A stretch of DNA of 64,000 bases from Deinococcus phoenicis (GTDB lineage: Bacteria > Deinococcota > Deinococci > Deinococcales > Deinococcaceae), in assembly GCF_000599865.1 (NCBI RefSeq), contig NZ_JHAC01000050.1:1-64000 (forward strand), given 5' to 3'. The position numbers and the translations under genes are program-made. Positions 1-9,900 of this stretch are shown here, piece after piece; positions within the stretch are counted from its first letter, which is position 1, and the number at the start of each line of letters is the position of its first letter. A model generated the notes under the pieces. That model did not search any database. It saw only the letters and a program-made list of their open reading frames with translations, and had not been told where the DNA came from.

Positions 1-197
1 AGGGGAGGCGTGGCCCAGCCATAGCCGCCCGGTGTCCGCGTCAGCACCTGCCCCGGCGTGCCACCCTCCGGCAGGCCAGCGCCGTCCCCGGCCAGGTGTG
101 CGGTCAGGGGGTTGCTCTCGGTGCCGTCCCCGGTGATGGTGATGCCGTCGGTGCTGACGGCGTTCTGGAGTTCGATGCTGATCTGTTTAATGGTCAT
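1..197 (-). CDS. Tail fibre-like protein, N-terminal part (runs off window)
   Basis: Begins MTIKQISIELQNAVSTDG and continues for 65 residues to the window edge. It holds a GGTPGQVLTRTPGGYGWATPP stretch, the Gly-Thr-Pro-Gly-Gln-Val-Leu motif that recurs in phage tail fibre and receptor-binding proteins just before a collagen-like or beta-structured shaft. It is the next leftward gene after the tail-tip genes, separated by 1 nt from the stop of its upstream neighbour, as expected for a distal virion protein. The start follows the sequence GGAGCAGTGAC, a usable ribosome site. The C-terminal receptor-binding part lies outside the window. Confidence 0.6.
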   Translation of the reverse strand, partial: MTIKQISIELQNAVSTDGITITGDGTESNPLTAHLAGDGAGLPEGGTPGQVLTRTPGGYGWATPP

Positions 198-198
198 G

Positions 199-642
199 TC
201 ACTGCTCCTGGGTGTAGGTGATCTGGAGTTTCGGGTTACCGCTGGCCGTGACCGCCCGGAACGCCAGCAGGTCAGTCCTGCCGCTGACCTCCCACACGCT
301 CCCGTCCGGCCAGCGCTCGCCGTCTGCAGGCGTCGGGTCGGGTGCGGCGGTGGCGACGCGAGCCACACCCCCTTCCACGCTGACGCGCGCGCCGGTGGCC
401 CCGGCAGGGATGTTGGGGAGGGCCTGGGCCTGGGCGGTCAGGGCCAGGGCGATGCGGGAGAGGGAGATGGTCTGGGTGGGGGTGCCAGTGCCGCCGCCTC
501 CGGGGTTGCCGCCCACCACCCGGACAGGCAGGGGGGCGGTGTCGGAGACGGGCACGGCAAACTCGGCATCCTCGGGGTCCGCGACGCCGAGAATCGCGCG
601 GTTGTAGCGCCAGAAGTTCAGTAGGTTGACTCTCCAGTTCAT
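199..642 (-). CDS. Putative virion tail-tip protein
   Basis: 147 residues beginning MNWRVNLLNF, preceded by GAGGTGCTT. A Gly-rich linker near residues 45-55 separates an N-terminal segment from a beta-rich C-terminal domain ending LLAFRAVTASGNPKLQITYTQEQ. That ending resembles small phage structural domains of the type 'D-L-x-A-F-R-A-I ... L-x-V-x-Y'. It lies between a PPC-domain tail protein and the tail fibre gene. No catalytic motif is visible. The function is inferred from position and this weak resemblance; an upstream start 12 codons earlier is possible but lacks a better ribosome site. Confidence 0.6.
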   Translation of the reverse strand: MNWRVNLLNFWRYNRAILGVADPEDAEFAVPVSDTAPLPVRVVGGNPGGGGTGTPTQTISLSRIALALTAQAQALPNIPAGATGARVSVEGGVARVATAAPDPTPADGERWPDGSVWEVSGRTDLLAFRAVTASGNPKLQITYTQEQ

Positions 643-715
643 AAGCACCTCAATCAGCCAAAGCGAGCGCCCCCACACGCGGGCTGAAGCGCGGGCGGGG
701 GCGAGGGAAGGAAGA

Positions 716-1330
716 TCAGGACCAGGTGGCGGTGAGGGTCACGCCGCTGGTCGGCTCGAACGCCGTCAGCAGCACGTGCCAGGTGCCCGCCGCCGGGGTG
801 GGGAGGGTCACCGTCTCGGCGTTGCCCTCCTCCCAGCCCCAACCGTCGGCCACCGGGTCGCCGTCCTCGGGGATCACCGGCGGCTCGCCGTGCCTCACGT
901 ACAGGTCCACCTCCCCCGTCCCCCCGCTCGTGGTCACGGTGAGTTCACCGATGCCCTCGGGGAGCGTCAGGGTGTACAGGCGGTCCAGGCCCGGGGTGAG
1001 GTCCGGCACCGTCACCGGCACGCCGTTGTCGAGCGTCAGCACCTCCGGTTCCGGCGGCGCTTCCTCCACCGGGGCCAGGGCGCGCAGGGTGGTGAGGGCG
1101 GGGCTGTCGTCGGTGCGGGTCCACCGGAGCGTCTCGCCTGCGGCCAGGGTGTGGGGGTAGGTCACGGCCTGCCAGCTCGCGCCGCCGTCCGTGCTCACCT
1201 CCACGGTGGCGGGCGGGCCGTGCTGGCCCAGCAGGAGGTAGCCGACGAGGCCACCGCGGCCCTCGGTCACGGGCAGGGTGAGGCCGCCTGCTGGCGTCAC
1301 GTCCAGCAGGAGGGGATTGGGAATCAGCAT
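716..1330 (-). CDS. Tail protein with C-terminal PPC-like beta domain
   Basis: 204 residues, start MLIPNPLLLD after GGAGAGAC. The C-terminal half, about residues 95-204, reads as a bacterial pre-peptidase C-terminal (PPC) domain: a YTLTLPEG strand, LTVTTSGGTGEVDLYVRHG, then ETVTLPTPAAGTWHVLLTAF and VTLTATW at the end. PPC domains are normally secreted beta-sandwiches attached to exported proteases and are often lost on maturation. Here one sits in a tail operon with no protease in the same chain. It may act as a surface-binding or folding module of the tail tip; that role is inference. The N-terminal half is unassigned. Confidence 0.65.
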   Translation of the reverse strand: MLIPNPLLLDVTPAGGLTLPVTEGRGGLVGYLLLGQHGPPATVEVSTDGGASWQAVTYPHTLAAGETLRWTRTDDSPALTTLRALAPVEEAPPEPEVLTLDNGVPVTVPDLTPGLDRLYTLTLPEGIGELTVTTSGGTGEVDLYVRHGEPPVIPEDGDPVADGWGWEEGNAETVTLPTPAAGTWHVLLTAFEPTSGVTLTATWS

Positions 1331-1340
1331 GTCTCTCCGT

Positions 1341-3509
1341 TCAGCCCTCAACGCCGCCGCCCGTCTCGCCCAGCCCGATGCGGGCCAGCAGCAGGCGGGT
1401 CATCGGCGCGGAGCAGGTCAGGGTCAGGGGCGAGGCCGCCACCGGCGCGTAGAGGGCGCCCCAGGTGGCGAGGTACGGGTGCCAGCCCCGCGTCCCGGCG
1501 TTGCGGCCCAGCGGGCGCACCGTCGCGGCGAGGCCGTTCACAGTCAGGGTGGGGAGCTGGCCCGCCGGGACCTTCGCGCGGAACAGCAGCGCCGCCCGCA
1601 GTTCGCGCCGAGTCCCGCCGTCCGGCAGGCGTTCCCCGGCCCAGGTCACGCGCAGGGTGCCCCGCGCGCTGGTGGTGTCGTCCAGCCGCTCCTCCTGTCC
1701 CCCCGGCGGGTAGAGCATCGGTTTGGCGAGCGCGGCCAGGGCGGCGGCACTCGGCGTCCAGCCCTCCCCCTGCACCTCCACGGTGGCCGGGACCTGCCAG
1801 GGGGGTTGCCGCCGGCCGTCCCTGGCCTTCAGCGGTTCCTCGCCGCGCGGCACGCGGCCGGTCGTGGCGAGCGTGACCCCGAGCGGCGGGCGCAGGGCGG
1901 CGGGGGGGCTGAGCGCGTGCCCCGGGGGTGGGCGGCGTTTCGGGCGGCCCGGCCACTCGCGTGGCGTGCTGTCCCGCCAGGCGTCCCAGGCGGTCAGGGC
2001 GCGGGCCTCGTCCTCCCCGGTGACCGCCCAGGCCCACTGGGGCGGCCAGACGTTGCTCCCCAGGCCAACCGGGCTGAACTGCCTGAAGGCCCCCGCAGCG
2101 CAGCGCAGCCCCCCCGCCTCGAACGCCGCCCGCGTGCCGCTCTCCCGCCGCCCGCCGGGCCACAGCGCGGTGACGGTGCCACCCCGTTCGTGCAGGACCA
2201 CGGCCTGCCCGGGATCGGGAAGCGCCCCCCCCGGCGTGACCGGCGGACTCAGGCCCGCCCAGGTGCCGCCCGCGAGCGTGTGCCCGTAGGCGCTGAGGGT
2301 GCCCGCCTGCGTTGCCGTGCCGGGCGTCCACGTCACCTGCCCGTCCGGGGTGGCCCAGGTGCGCTCCGACCAGGGCAACTCGGGCGGCGGGACCGTTTCG
2401 CGGGGCATGGAATTGACCCAGGAACAACTGTAGTCGTGCCAGGGGTAGGGGTCGCCGGAGGTGCGCAGTTGCAGGACGACCCCGACCTGCCACTCGGCGC
2501 CCTCCACCCACTCCGTGCCCGTCACGCCCACCGTCCAGTAGCGCGTGCCGCCCTCGGCGCTGGGCCGCTCCTCGCGGTACACCTGGAGGCTGGTCACGTC
2601 CCCCGAGCCGGGGTCGTTCGCGCGGGCCTGGAGCACCCCCCGCGTGATCGGGCCGCGCCGCTCGGTGACGATCTCCGGCCCCTGCGCCGGGACTTCCGGC
2701 CATGTCCCCACCACCACCCGCTCCCGCCAGCGGGTACCGATCGCGTCGAAGGCGGGCCATTCCTCACCGGTGCTGAGGAACAGGGCCGCGTCGGGGAGCC
2801 GCTCCCATTCGAGCAGTGGCGCGGCGGTCTCGCTCCCCCGCGCCCCGGTCCGGAAGCGGATCGCGGGGAAGGTGAGCGGGAGGGTCGCCCCCGGCGGCGG
2901 CACCAGGAGGCCCGGCAACGCCCCGAACGGGGAGAGGGCGTCCGGGGTGGGCTGGATGTCGCCGCGCGGGTGGTACACGCCCAACTGGTAGGGGCCGTAT
3001 GGGTCGTAGGCATAGGCCCAGCCCGCCGGGTACAGCGTGCGCGGCGTGAGGTCCACGGCCAGCGCGCCTTCCCCCACCCGGACCCGCAGCGGCCCGCCGG
3101 GGAGGGCCACGCTGGTACCGTCCGGACGCTGGAACGTCGGCGGGAAGAAGGGGCCGGAATCGGGCAGGGGGTCCGCCTCGCCCACGCGCTCGTGGGTGAA
3201 GACGCGGGGGGACGGGCCGTCCAGCACGCCGGGGATGAAGCCGGCGCCCCACGCGCCGGGGCGCTGGGGCGAGTCCCAGGAGGGGACGGGGGGGACGAAC
3301 GACTCATCCAGCACCGGGCGCAGCTTCAGAGGCGGCATTTCCAGCCGCCCCGTCTGCGCGGTGCGTCCTGGCGGCGAGAGCGGCAGGTGACCCGCCAGTG
3401 AGGGCACCCCCGTCCGCGACCGGGTCGCCGGCTCCCCCTCCTTGTCACAGCAGCAACAGCAGCCCTCACCCACCAGGTCCAGCAGGGCGCGCATCGTTTC
3501 CTGGTCCAT
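1341..3509 (-). CDS. Large minor tail / tail-tip protein with a Cys cluster
   Basis: 722 residues starting MDQETMRALLDLVGEG; the GGTGAGG immediately before the ATG is close but usable, and the upstream gene ends 2 nt away. Directly after the first short helix there are five consecutive cysteines (about residues 17-21), followed by a Pro- and Trp-rich beta protein. I see no enzyme motif and do not recognise the family. Its size and its place after the hub-like protein suggest a tail-tip or baseplate component. The Cys cluster could be a metal-binding or disulphide node. Phage-structural role fairly sure, exact role unknown. Confidence 0.65.
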   Translation of the reverse strand: MDQETMRALLDLVGEGCCCCCDKEGEPATRSRTGVPSLAGHLPLSPPGRTAQTGRLEMPPLKLRPVLDESFVPPVPSWDSPQRPGAWGAGFIPGVLDGPSPRVFTHERVGEADPLPDSGPFFPPTFQRPDGTSVALPGGPLRVRVGEGALAVDLTPRTLYPAGWAYAYDPYGPYQLGVYHPRGDIQPTPDALSPFGALPGLLVPPPGATLPLTFPAIRFRTGARGSETAAPLLEWERLPDAALFLSTGEEWPAFDAIGTRWRERVVVGTWPEVPAQGPEIVTERRGPITRGVLQARANDPGSGDVTSLQVYREERPSAEGGTRYWTVGVTGTEWVEGAEWQVGVVLQLRTSGDPYPWHDYSCSWVNSMPRETVPPPELPWSERTWATPDGQVTWTPGTATQAGTLSAYGHTLAGGTWAGLSPPVTPGGALPDPGQAVVLHERGGTVTALWPGGRRESGTRAAFEAGGLRCAAGAFRQFSPVGLGSNVWPPQWAWAVTGEDEARALTAWDAWRDSTPREWPGRPKRRPPPGHALSPPAALRPPLGVTLATTGRVPRGEEPLKARDGRRQPPWQVPATVEVQGEGWTPSAAALAALAKPMLYPPGGQEERLDDTTSARGTLRVTWAGERLPDGGTRRELRAALLFRAKVPAGQLPTLTVNGLAATVRPLGRNAGTRGWHPYLATWGALYAPVAASPLTLTCSAPMTRLLLARIGLGETGGGVEG

Positions 3510-3511
3510 CC

Positions 3512-5971
3512 TCACCCCCCCGCGATCACGCTGCGGCCCGCGTTGTTCGTGGCGATCTCGACCACCCCGCCCACCTCCGGCTCCGAGAAGCCGCGCAGAA
3601 GCGTCGCCAGCCGTGGGTGGTAAGCGACGTTGCTTCCCGCCAGATAGGGCACATTCACCATCACCTGTGCTCCCGAGACGCTCACCACGAAGCCGCGCTC
3701 GCGGTCGTTCTCGGCGGCCCAGGGGAGGTCGGTCAGCGGCGGGGCGGTGACCTGCGCCGCCGTGAGGCTGGCCGTCCCCTTCGGCCCGTCGGTGCTGATG
3801 CTCAGGCTCTCCACCACCCCGCTCACCGGGCTGCTGATCAGCGCCCCCGGCAGCAACCCGCGCGGCACGCTGAGCTGCGCCTCCTGCACGACGCGGGGAC
3901 CATTCGCGTGGGCGATCAGGGCGGCGAACCAGGGCAGCTTGGTCGGGGTTTCCAGCATGCCGAAGGTCTGCTCGGCTGTCCCGGTTCCCCCACCCTCGAC
4001 CCGCCACGCCGCGTGCTGCGGCAGGCTGATCTCGTTGCGCAGGCGGCCGTCCGGATCGGTGTCTGCCCCTTCGCCTTCCTCGGGCGTCTGCCCCCGCTTC
4101 GGCCACTCCACCCGGGGCGGCTCGTTGCGCATCACCTCGCTGCCCGTCTGCAACGCCCCGGTGCGGACCGTCAGGCGCACGGCCTCCTGCGAGTCGAGAT
4201 CGTAGAGGGGCACCGTCGCCCCGCCGGTCGTGCCGTAGTGGCGGTGCCAGACGGGGCCGATCTTGCGGTAGACCTCCCCGAGCGTCTGGGTCACGTACTC
4301 CCGCGACTGGAGTGGGCCGCGTTGATCCGGCTCATCCTCCGCCCGCGCCTGCTCCACGCTGACCAGCCGCTTCCCGGCGGTGCGGCGGCTCTTGAGGTAT
4401 CCCGCGAGGTCGCCTTCCTCGTACCAGGCCTGGGTGATGATCTCAGTCTGGTTCTCGACGAGGTCGCCGCCGGGCAGGCTGGCGCTGAACAGGGTGCCGG
4501 AAACGCCCACCATGCGGGCCTGGGTGCTCAGGGTGTACCCGAAGCCCCGCTTGGTGGTCTGCTGGCGCACCAAGGCCTCCGGGCAGTCCGGGTGGTAGCT
4601 GTAGGTGGTTTTGGTGTCGCTGATCAGCACGCGGTCGAACGTGCGCGTGACGCTGTAGCTGGTCAGCGCCCCCTGGCTGCCGTCCTCGTTGTGGGCATAG
4701 ATCGGCACCGCCCGGTAGCCTCCGGAGAGGCCGTAGCGGTCGATCTGGTCCGGCGGCACGCCCTCCGTGACCTCCACCCGCCCGATCTCCACCTGCTGCT
4801 CCTGACGCAGCAGACCATTCCAGACGTAACCGGTGGAAACCGTGAACCCGTTCTCGGTGGGGGTGGTTTCCTTCCAGGACCGCCGTTTGTCCTCCTCGGT
4901 CTGCTCACCCTCCTCCGCTTCCTCCGGGTCCGAGTCGGGATCGCGGGGCACGACCGGCCCCAGCACCGTGCGTTCAGCGGCACTGAGCCGGATGCGGCCC
5001 GGCACCTGCGCCCCCTCACCCCGCTCGGTCAGGCTCTCGATCTCGCAGCGCGTGAAGGCGTCGCCCTCGCCGGTCAGGCTCTCGCCCGGGGGCACACCGT
5101 ACAGCGCGTCTCCCCGCACGATCAGCCGGTAACCCAACGCCCCATAGGTGTCCCCGAACAGGTCCGCCGGGGTGCGGCCGCCCGTGCTGTACTCGCGCCG
5201 CTTCTCCTGCCAGGTCTCGCCTGCAAAAGGGTCGGGGCCAATCAGGGAGAAGGGAACACCCGCCGCCGCGCAGCCCCGCCGCACCAGATCGGAGACCCCG
5301 ACGCGCCGCAGCGGCGGCAGGGGCGGGGGGCTGGCGGGCAGCAGGCCAGGCTGCGTCACGTAATCGCCGGGGTAATCCAGGCGGGGCGAGCGGACCCACT
5401 CCACCAGCTCAGGCAGCGCGAACGTCCTGGCCCGCTCTGCCGCCGCGTTGTAGGCGCGGATGACGGTCGTGGTGCCCTCGGTGCGGCTGCGGGTGATCTC
5501 GTACTGGCGCCGATCGACCGTAAGGTGCCGGGCGATGGCCGGGGCGTCCCCTAGCGAGGCAAAGACCTTCAGGGTCTCTCCTGGCCGCGCGTCCGTCTTC
5601 AGCGTGAGGGTCACCGTCTCCGTCTCGCCGTCGTGCTGGTAGCTGGAGCGCACCGCACGGCCCAGGGGGCACGATAGCTCCCAGCGCTTCGGGATTGCGC
5701 CGGGGATAACGTTCACCGGGGTGCCGGGGGGCAGGCCGGGCGAGCCGCCGCTGCTGCCCGGGCGCAGCCCCGCGTAGCTCGTGAAGCGCACCGCCATACG
5801 CGCCGTCCGGAGACGGATCAGCGACCCGAAGGCGAAGGGGACATTTTCGGGAGGGCGCACATAGGAGCGGAAGACGAAGGCGGTGCGGCGGGGAGTCAAC
5901 CGGATTCGGCTGCTGAACTCGAACGGAGCTGCCCCGGCCTGCCTCCTGCGGCCCAGCAGGATGATCGGCAT
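3512..5971 (-). CDS. Tail hub-like protein
   Basis: 819 residues, MPIILLGRRRQ. The middle part (roughly residues 120-400) has the beta-rich 'hub' feel of siphovirus and myovirus baseplate hub proteins: LTVDRRQYEITRSRTEGTTTV, VSDLVRRGCAAAGVPFSLIG, then LFGDTYGALGYRLIVRGDALY. That order resembles GpD/gp27-like tail proteins, in which a helix-rich segment precedes a 'simple description of the function' module. The C-terminal part ends with an OB-like region (ASLTAAQVTAPP ... VSVSGAQVMVNVPYL). The ATG overlaps the stop of the preceding gene, so translation is probably coupled. The hub assignment is an inference from motif style and gene order. Confidence 0.6.
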   Translation of the reverse strand: MPIILLGRRRQAGAAPFEFSSRIRLTPRRTAFVFRSYVRPPENVPFAFGSLIRLRTARMAVRFTSYAGLRPGSSGGSPGLPPGTPVNVIPGAIPKRWELSCPLGRAVRSSYQHDGETETVTLTLKTDARPGETLKVFASLGDAPAIARHLTVDRRQYEITRSRTEGTTTVIRAYNAAAERARTFALPELVEWVRSPRLDYPGDYVTQPGLLPASPPPLPPLRRVGVSDLVRRGCAAAGVPFSLIGPDPFAGETWQEKRREYSTGGRTPADLFGDTYGALGYRLIVRGDALYGVPPGESLTGEGDAFTRCEIESLTERGEGAQVPGRIRLSAAERTVLGPVVPRDPDSDPEEAEEGEQTEEDKRRSWKETTPTENGFTVSTGYVWNGLLRQEQQVEIGRVEVTEGVPPDQIDRYGLSGGYRAVPIYAHNEDGSQGALTSYSVTRTFDRVLISDTKTTYSYHPDCPEALVRQQTTKRGFGYTLSTQARMVGVSGTLFSASLPGGDLVENQTEIITQAWYEEGDLAGYLKSRRTAGKRLVSVEQARAEDEPDQRGPLQSREYVTQTLGEVYRKIGPVWHRHYGTTGGATVPLYDLDSQEAVRLTVRTGALQTGSEVMRNEPPRVEWPKRGQTPEEGEGADTDPDGRLRNEISLPQHAAWRVEGGGTGTAEQTFGMLETPTKLPWFAALIAHANGPRVVQEAQLSVPRGLLPGALISSPVSGVVESLSISTDGPKGTASLTAAQVTAPPLTDLPWAAENDRERGFVVSVSGAQVMVNVPYLAGSNVAYHPRLATLLRGFSEPEVGGVVEIATNNAGRSVIAGG

Positions 5972-6309
5972 CAGCTCACCGTGCCGACGATGGCCCCGCT
6001 GTCCTCACCGCTGATCAGCTCCGCGCCCGCTGTCCATTCCAGCAGCAGCGGCAGGCTCTCGCCGGGGGCCAGCGGCCCCGTGAGCACCTCCCGCTCGGCT
6101 TCCTCCAGCAGCACCCCGCCCACGGTCACGGTCAGCGAGGCGGGCAGGGTAGCGGTGTTGCTGACCCGCAGGCGGATGCTGGTCAGGGGCACGTCCCCGG
6201 TGTTTTTGAGCAGGCCGGTCTGGAGCAGCGTGCCGTTCTCTGCCAGCTCCCCGGCGTAGGGGGGCAGGTCGGCCGTATCGTCGTCGGTCCTCAGGGTGAT
6301 GCGTTTCAC
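5971..6309 (-). CDS. Small tail-module protein
   Basis: 112 residues starting with GTG (VKRITLRTDDDTADLPPYAGE), preceded by GGGAGGGA. The GTGA start overlaps the stop of the upstream gene, and its own stop overlaps the next start. The sequence is a predicted single beta-sandwich: LTSIRLRVSNTATLPASLTVTVGG then LAPGESLPLLLEW, which has the look of an Ig- or DUF11-like fold found on phage surfaces. No catalytic residues. A longer reading frame upstream exists but would overlap the neighbour by about 80 nt and has no ribosome site. Confidence 0.6.
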   Translation of the reverse strand: MKRITLRTDDDTADLPPYAGELAENGTLLQTGLLKNTGDVPLTSIRLRVSNTATLPASLTVTVGGVLLEEAEREVLTGPLAPGESLPLLLEWTAGAELISGEDSGAIVGTVS

Positions 6310-6944
6310 GGACTCCCTCCCACGATGAGCACGTCCAGGGTGATGTTGTAGAACTCCCGCCCATTGGCGTGGGCCAGGAAGGGCCACACGGGGGGCGACT
6401 GCACCACGGCGTTCGCCCAGATACGGAGTTCTGTACGGTCGGTGTAGTTCTCGGCCACCTGCACGACGTCGCCCACCTTCAGCCTGGTCAGGGGCCGGAT
6501 CAGGCTGAATTCTGCGCCGTTCTCGGTCTGAATCTTCAGGGTGACCCCGCCCTGACGGCCCGGCTGGGCGTCCTGGCGCGTGCTGGTGCTGCTGACGCCG
6601 TTTTTGGTCACGGTCGTCTCGGTGGTCACCGAGCCGTCCGGGTTGACGGTCTTCTTGACGTTGGTGACGGTCGTCTCGCTGCTGCCGTCGGCCTTCACCA
6701 CCGTCTCGGTGGTGCTGGTCTCACTGTTCTGGAGGTCGGGCGGTGGGCACTCGGTTCCGGCCTCGGTCACGCGCGTGAAGGTGGTCCCGTTCTCATCGGC
6801 GAACTCCTGCACCTCCTCCGGAGGGACGTGCTGGAGGGTCACGCCACCACGCCGGGGCAGTCGCGTGGCCAGGTCCACCAGCCCGCCGGGGGCTGTAATT
6901 CGGCAGACGAGGGGGAACAGCAGGCGGGGGTCAGGACGAAGCAT
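6306..6944 (-). CDS. Tail protein downstream of the tape measure gene
   Basis: 212 residues, MLRPDPRLLFPLVCRITAPGG. It occupies the place of a distal tail protein, immediately after the tape measure gene. The centre (about residues 75-120) is a Thr/Val/Ser-rich, degenerate repeat (ETTVTNVKKTV, ETTVTKNGVSS), probably an extended beta linker. The C-terminal third (FSLIRPLTRLKVGDVVQVAENYTDRTELRIWANAVV ... YNITLDVLIVGG) looks like a globular beta domain. I do not recognise the family; the tail role follows from position. Confidence 0.6.
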   Translation of the reverse strand: MLRPDPRLLFPLVCRITAPGGLVDLATRLPRRGGVTLQHVPPEEVQEFADENGTTFTRVTEAGTECPPPDLQNSETSTTETVVKADGSSETTVTNVKKTVNPDGSVTTETTVTKNGVSSTSTRQDAQPGRQGGVTLKIQTENGAEFSLIRPLTRLKVGDVVQVAENYTDRTELRIWANAVVQSPPVWPFLAHANGREFYNITLDVLIVGGSP

Positions 6945-6971
6945 CCTGACCCCCGGACTTCTTGATGATTC

Positions 6972-9900
6972 CTAGCACTTTTTGACCCCCCAGGTCTTGT
7001 GGAGTTTGGCGTCATGGATCAGCTCCCCAAAGACGCGGCGCGCCGCGCGCTCCATGTCGGGGGCTTTGTCGCTTGGCGCGTTGATAGTGGCCTCGAAATT
7101 GTAGGTCACGCTCTGGGGCGCGGGCTGAGTAGTGGCGATCGGAGTTGCGGTCGCTGTCGGGATTTTCGCGCCCTGGAGCAGGCGCTCCAGCCGCTCAGTC
7201 CCGGCGACGATGGCCCGCGAGGCGACCTGGGCATCTGCAAACGCCGAGAGAGCCTGGGGCAGTGGTTGGGTTCCCTGCACGAGTTTCCCGGCGATCCGGT
7301 CCAGGTCCTGCATATTGCCGGCCACACTGCCCGTTCCCCGAGCGGTATCGGATGCATCCTCCTCGCGGCGCAGGTTCTGGCGAGCGCGGTCCTGCGCCGA
7401 AGTGGCGTAATCCTCCGCACGGCGGCGATCCTGCCTTGCCGCCTCGGTATCCCTCTCGGCTTTAACGCCCCGCAACGCGGTTTGCAGGTCGCCGTAGGCC
7501 CTCTCCAGCGCGCCCACGAGCTGCGCCGTATTTTCCGCGAAGCGGTCAACTCCGTCCGAGAAGGTGATGGCCGCCTGGGCTTCCTTGTCCACCGCCTGAG
7601 CACGGCCTTCCAGCAGCGCGGCCTCACGGTCGTACCCGACGCCCAGGTCGTCCAGCTTGTCGGTGAGGGCTTTCACCTCCTGCTGGCCCGTGCGGCTGAA
7701 CTTCACCCCGTTTTTCTCCAGCAGGTCAGCCTGTTTGCGGTACCGCTCCTCCTGCGCCGCAAGGTCCTGGGTCGCCTGCTGGATGGCCGCCCTGTCCCCA
7801 CTGTCGATAGTCGCCTGAAGCCGCCGTATGGCCGCGTCACGGCGCGCGGCGATGGCCTCCAGACGCTCCCGCTCCCGGCGGCTGTCGAAGGTGCGCCCGC
7901 CCTCGCTATAGACGACCTGTTGGAGCCGTTCGTTCGCCTCCCGCACACCGTCCATCTGGCTGATCGTCGTGCGGTACTCGCCCGCGAGCGCCCGCAGCTC
8001 CTTCCGTTGCTCGCGGATGGCCGCCGTGAGCCTGTTCGCTGCGGCGTCGAGCGCCTCCGAGTTCTGGGTGGTCGGGGCCTTGGCCCACATCTCACGGGCG
8101 GCGGCATAGGCCCCCTCAGCCTGGGCCAGGCGGGCGCGTGCTGCGCCAACGCGGCGGGTGACCTCTTCGAGCTGTTCCAGGCCAGGGACGCCGCCCTGCA
8201 CCTCGGCCATGAGACGCGCCTCCGCGCTGCCCAGTTGCCGCGTGACCTCTTCCTCGGCCGCACGGACTTCGGCCACCTTGCGTTCCTGCTCCGCCACCTG
8301 GGCCAGCAGTTGGATGCGCTCCCGGAGAATACCTGCCCGCTCTTCCGGGCCTTCAACGAAGACGAGCTGCTGCTCACTGAGGGCCAGTTTCTCGCGGGCC
8401 GTCTGCAATTCCTGTTGGGCAGACAGCACCGCGTCTTCGGCCAGTCCCCTGATCTGGAGCAGGGCTTTCGCGCGGGCCTCCGCCGCGTCCAGCAGACCGT
8501 TTTCCAGTTCCAGTTGTCGCTTGGTCGCCTCCCGGGCGGCCTGGCGCTGGGCGAGGACGAAATCCTCGGCTGCGCGTGCAGCCTCCCGGGCAGACCCCGA
8601 GCGAGCTGTGTCGAGGTCCTCTGCCTGCCGCGCCCGTTCCCGTCCGGCCTGCATCTGGGCGGTCAGTGCCTGGGCAAACGTTCCCCGGGCCTGCGCCTGC
8701 CCGACCAGTGCCGCCTGCAACTCCAGCTCCGTTCGGGCAGCCGCGACGCGCTGGTTTGCCAGCAGGAGTTCACGGGCCGCGATCTCGGCGGTGAGGTTGG
8801 CTGTGGCCACCCGGTTCTCGCCCAGGCCACGCAGGGCCAGTTCGGCCTGTGCCTGCGCCCGGTAGAGGTCGAGGCGGCGCTGTTCGGCGTCGAGGGGGGC
8901 GCTGTTGATCTTGTCCTGAAGGTCCGCGATCTGCCCCAGCAGGCCATACCGCTGACTGATCAGGGCATTTCGTTCCTTCTCCCTCCCTTCCCCCGCGATC
9001 TGGTCGTCAAGGTCGCGCACGCGCAACTGGGCCGTCGCGAGCTGCTGGCGCTGCGCCCGTACCCGGTCAGCCTCGGTCCGGGCCAGCCGTTCGGCCAACT
9101 GCGCCTCGGCATCCAGGCGGTCCAGAGCGGATTGCCGGACCTCCCGCGCCAGATCGACCTGCTCGCGCAGGGCCGCCGCCTGATCGTGCTGAAGGCCCGC
9201 AAGCTGCTGCTCCACCCGCAGGCGCTCCTCAGCAGTGAGGCGCACGCCGTTCAGGCCGTCGAGTTGCCCCTGAAGAGCCGCAATCTGCCCGGCCCGCTCG
9301 GCGCTGATCTGCTGGTTGATCCCCAGAATCTCGACATCCGAACGGCTGAGGTCACGCGACCACTCCAGTTGCTGCTGGCGGTTCTGGCTCTGCTCGACGG
9401 GGCGATTCGCCTCCTGAATGCGGGCCTGCCGGATGGCCTCGGCGGCGGCCCGCTCCTGCTCCTCCCGCTGCTGGAGGCGCTGGGTGGCGTCCGCCTGGTG
9501 CTTGCTGTCCAGGCCGGAGAGGTCGGCGTAAAACTGGGTCCAGATGGCCTGGCGCTCGGTGGCGCTGAGCTTGTCGTTGTCCAGCGCGAGGTCACGAGCA
9601 TCCGCCAGGCGCTTGCGGTCCTCCGTGTACTGCTTGTCTGCGGCAACTTTGGCGAGTTGGTAACGGTGCTGCGCCGCCTCCGCCTCGATGCGGGCGGCCT
9701 CGACCGTTGCCCCGGCCACCCCCGCCCGTACCCGGTCCTGGGCCTGGGCCAGCTGGCGCGACACGCTCAGTTCGTACTGCGCGGCCTGCTGGTCACGGGC
9801 CGCCTGCTGCGCGGCGAACTGCGCCGACTGCGCGTCCTGCCAAGCTTTGGCGATGCGCTGGGCGCGCTCTTTCGCGTCCTGTTCGTCCTCGTTTGCCCAC

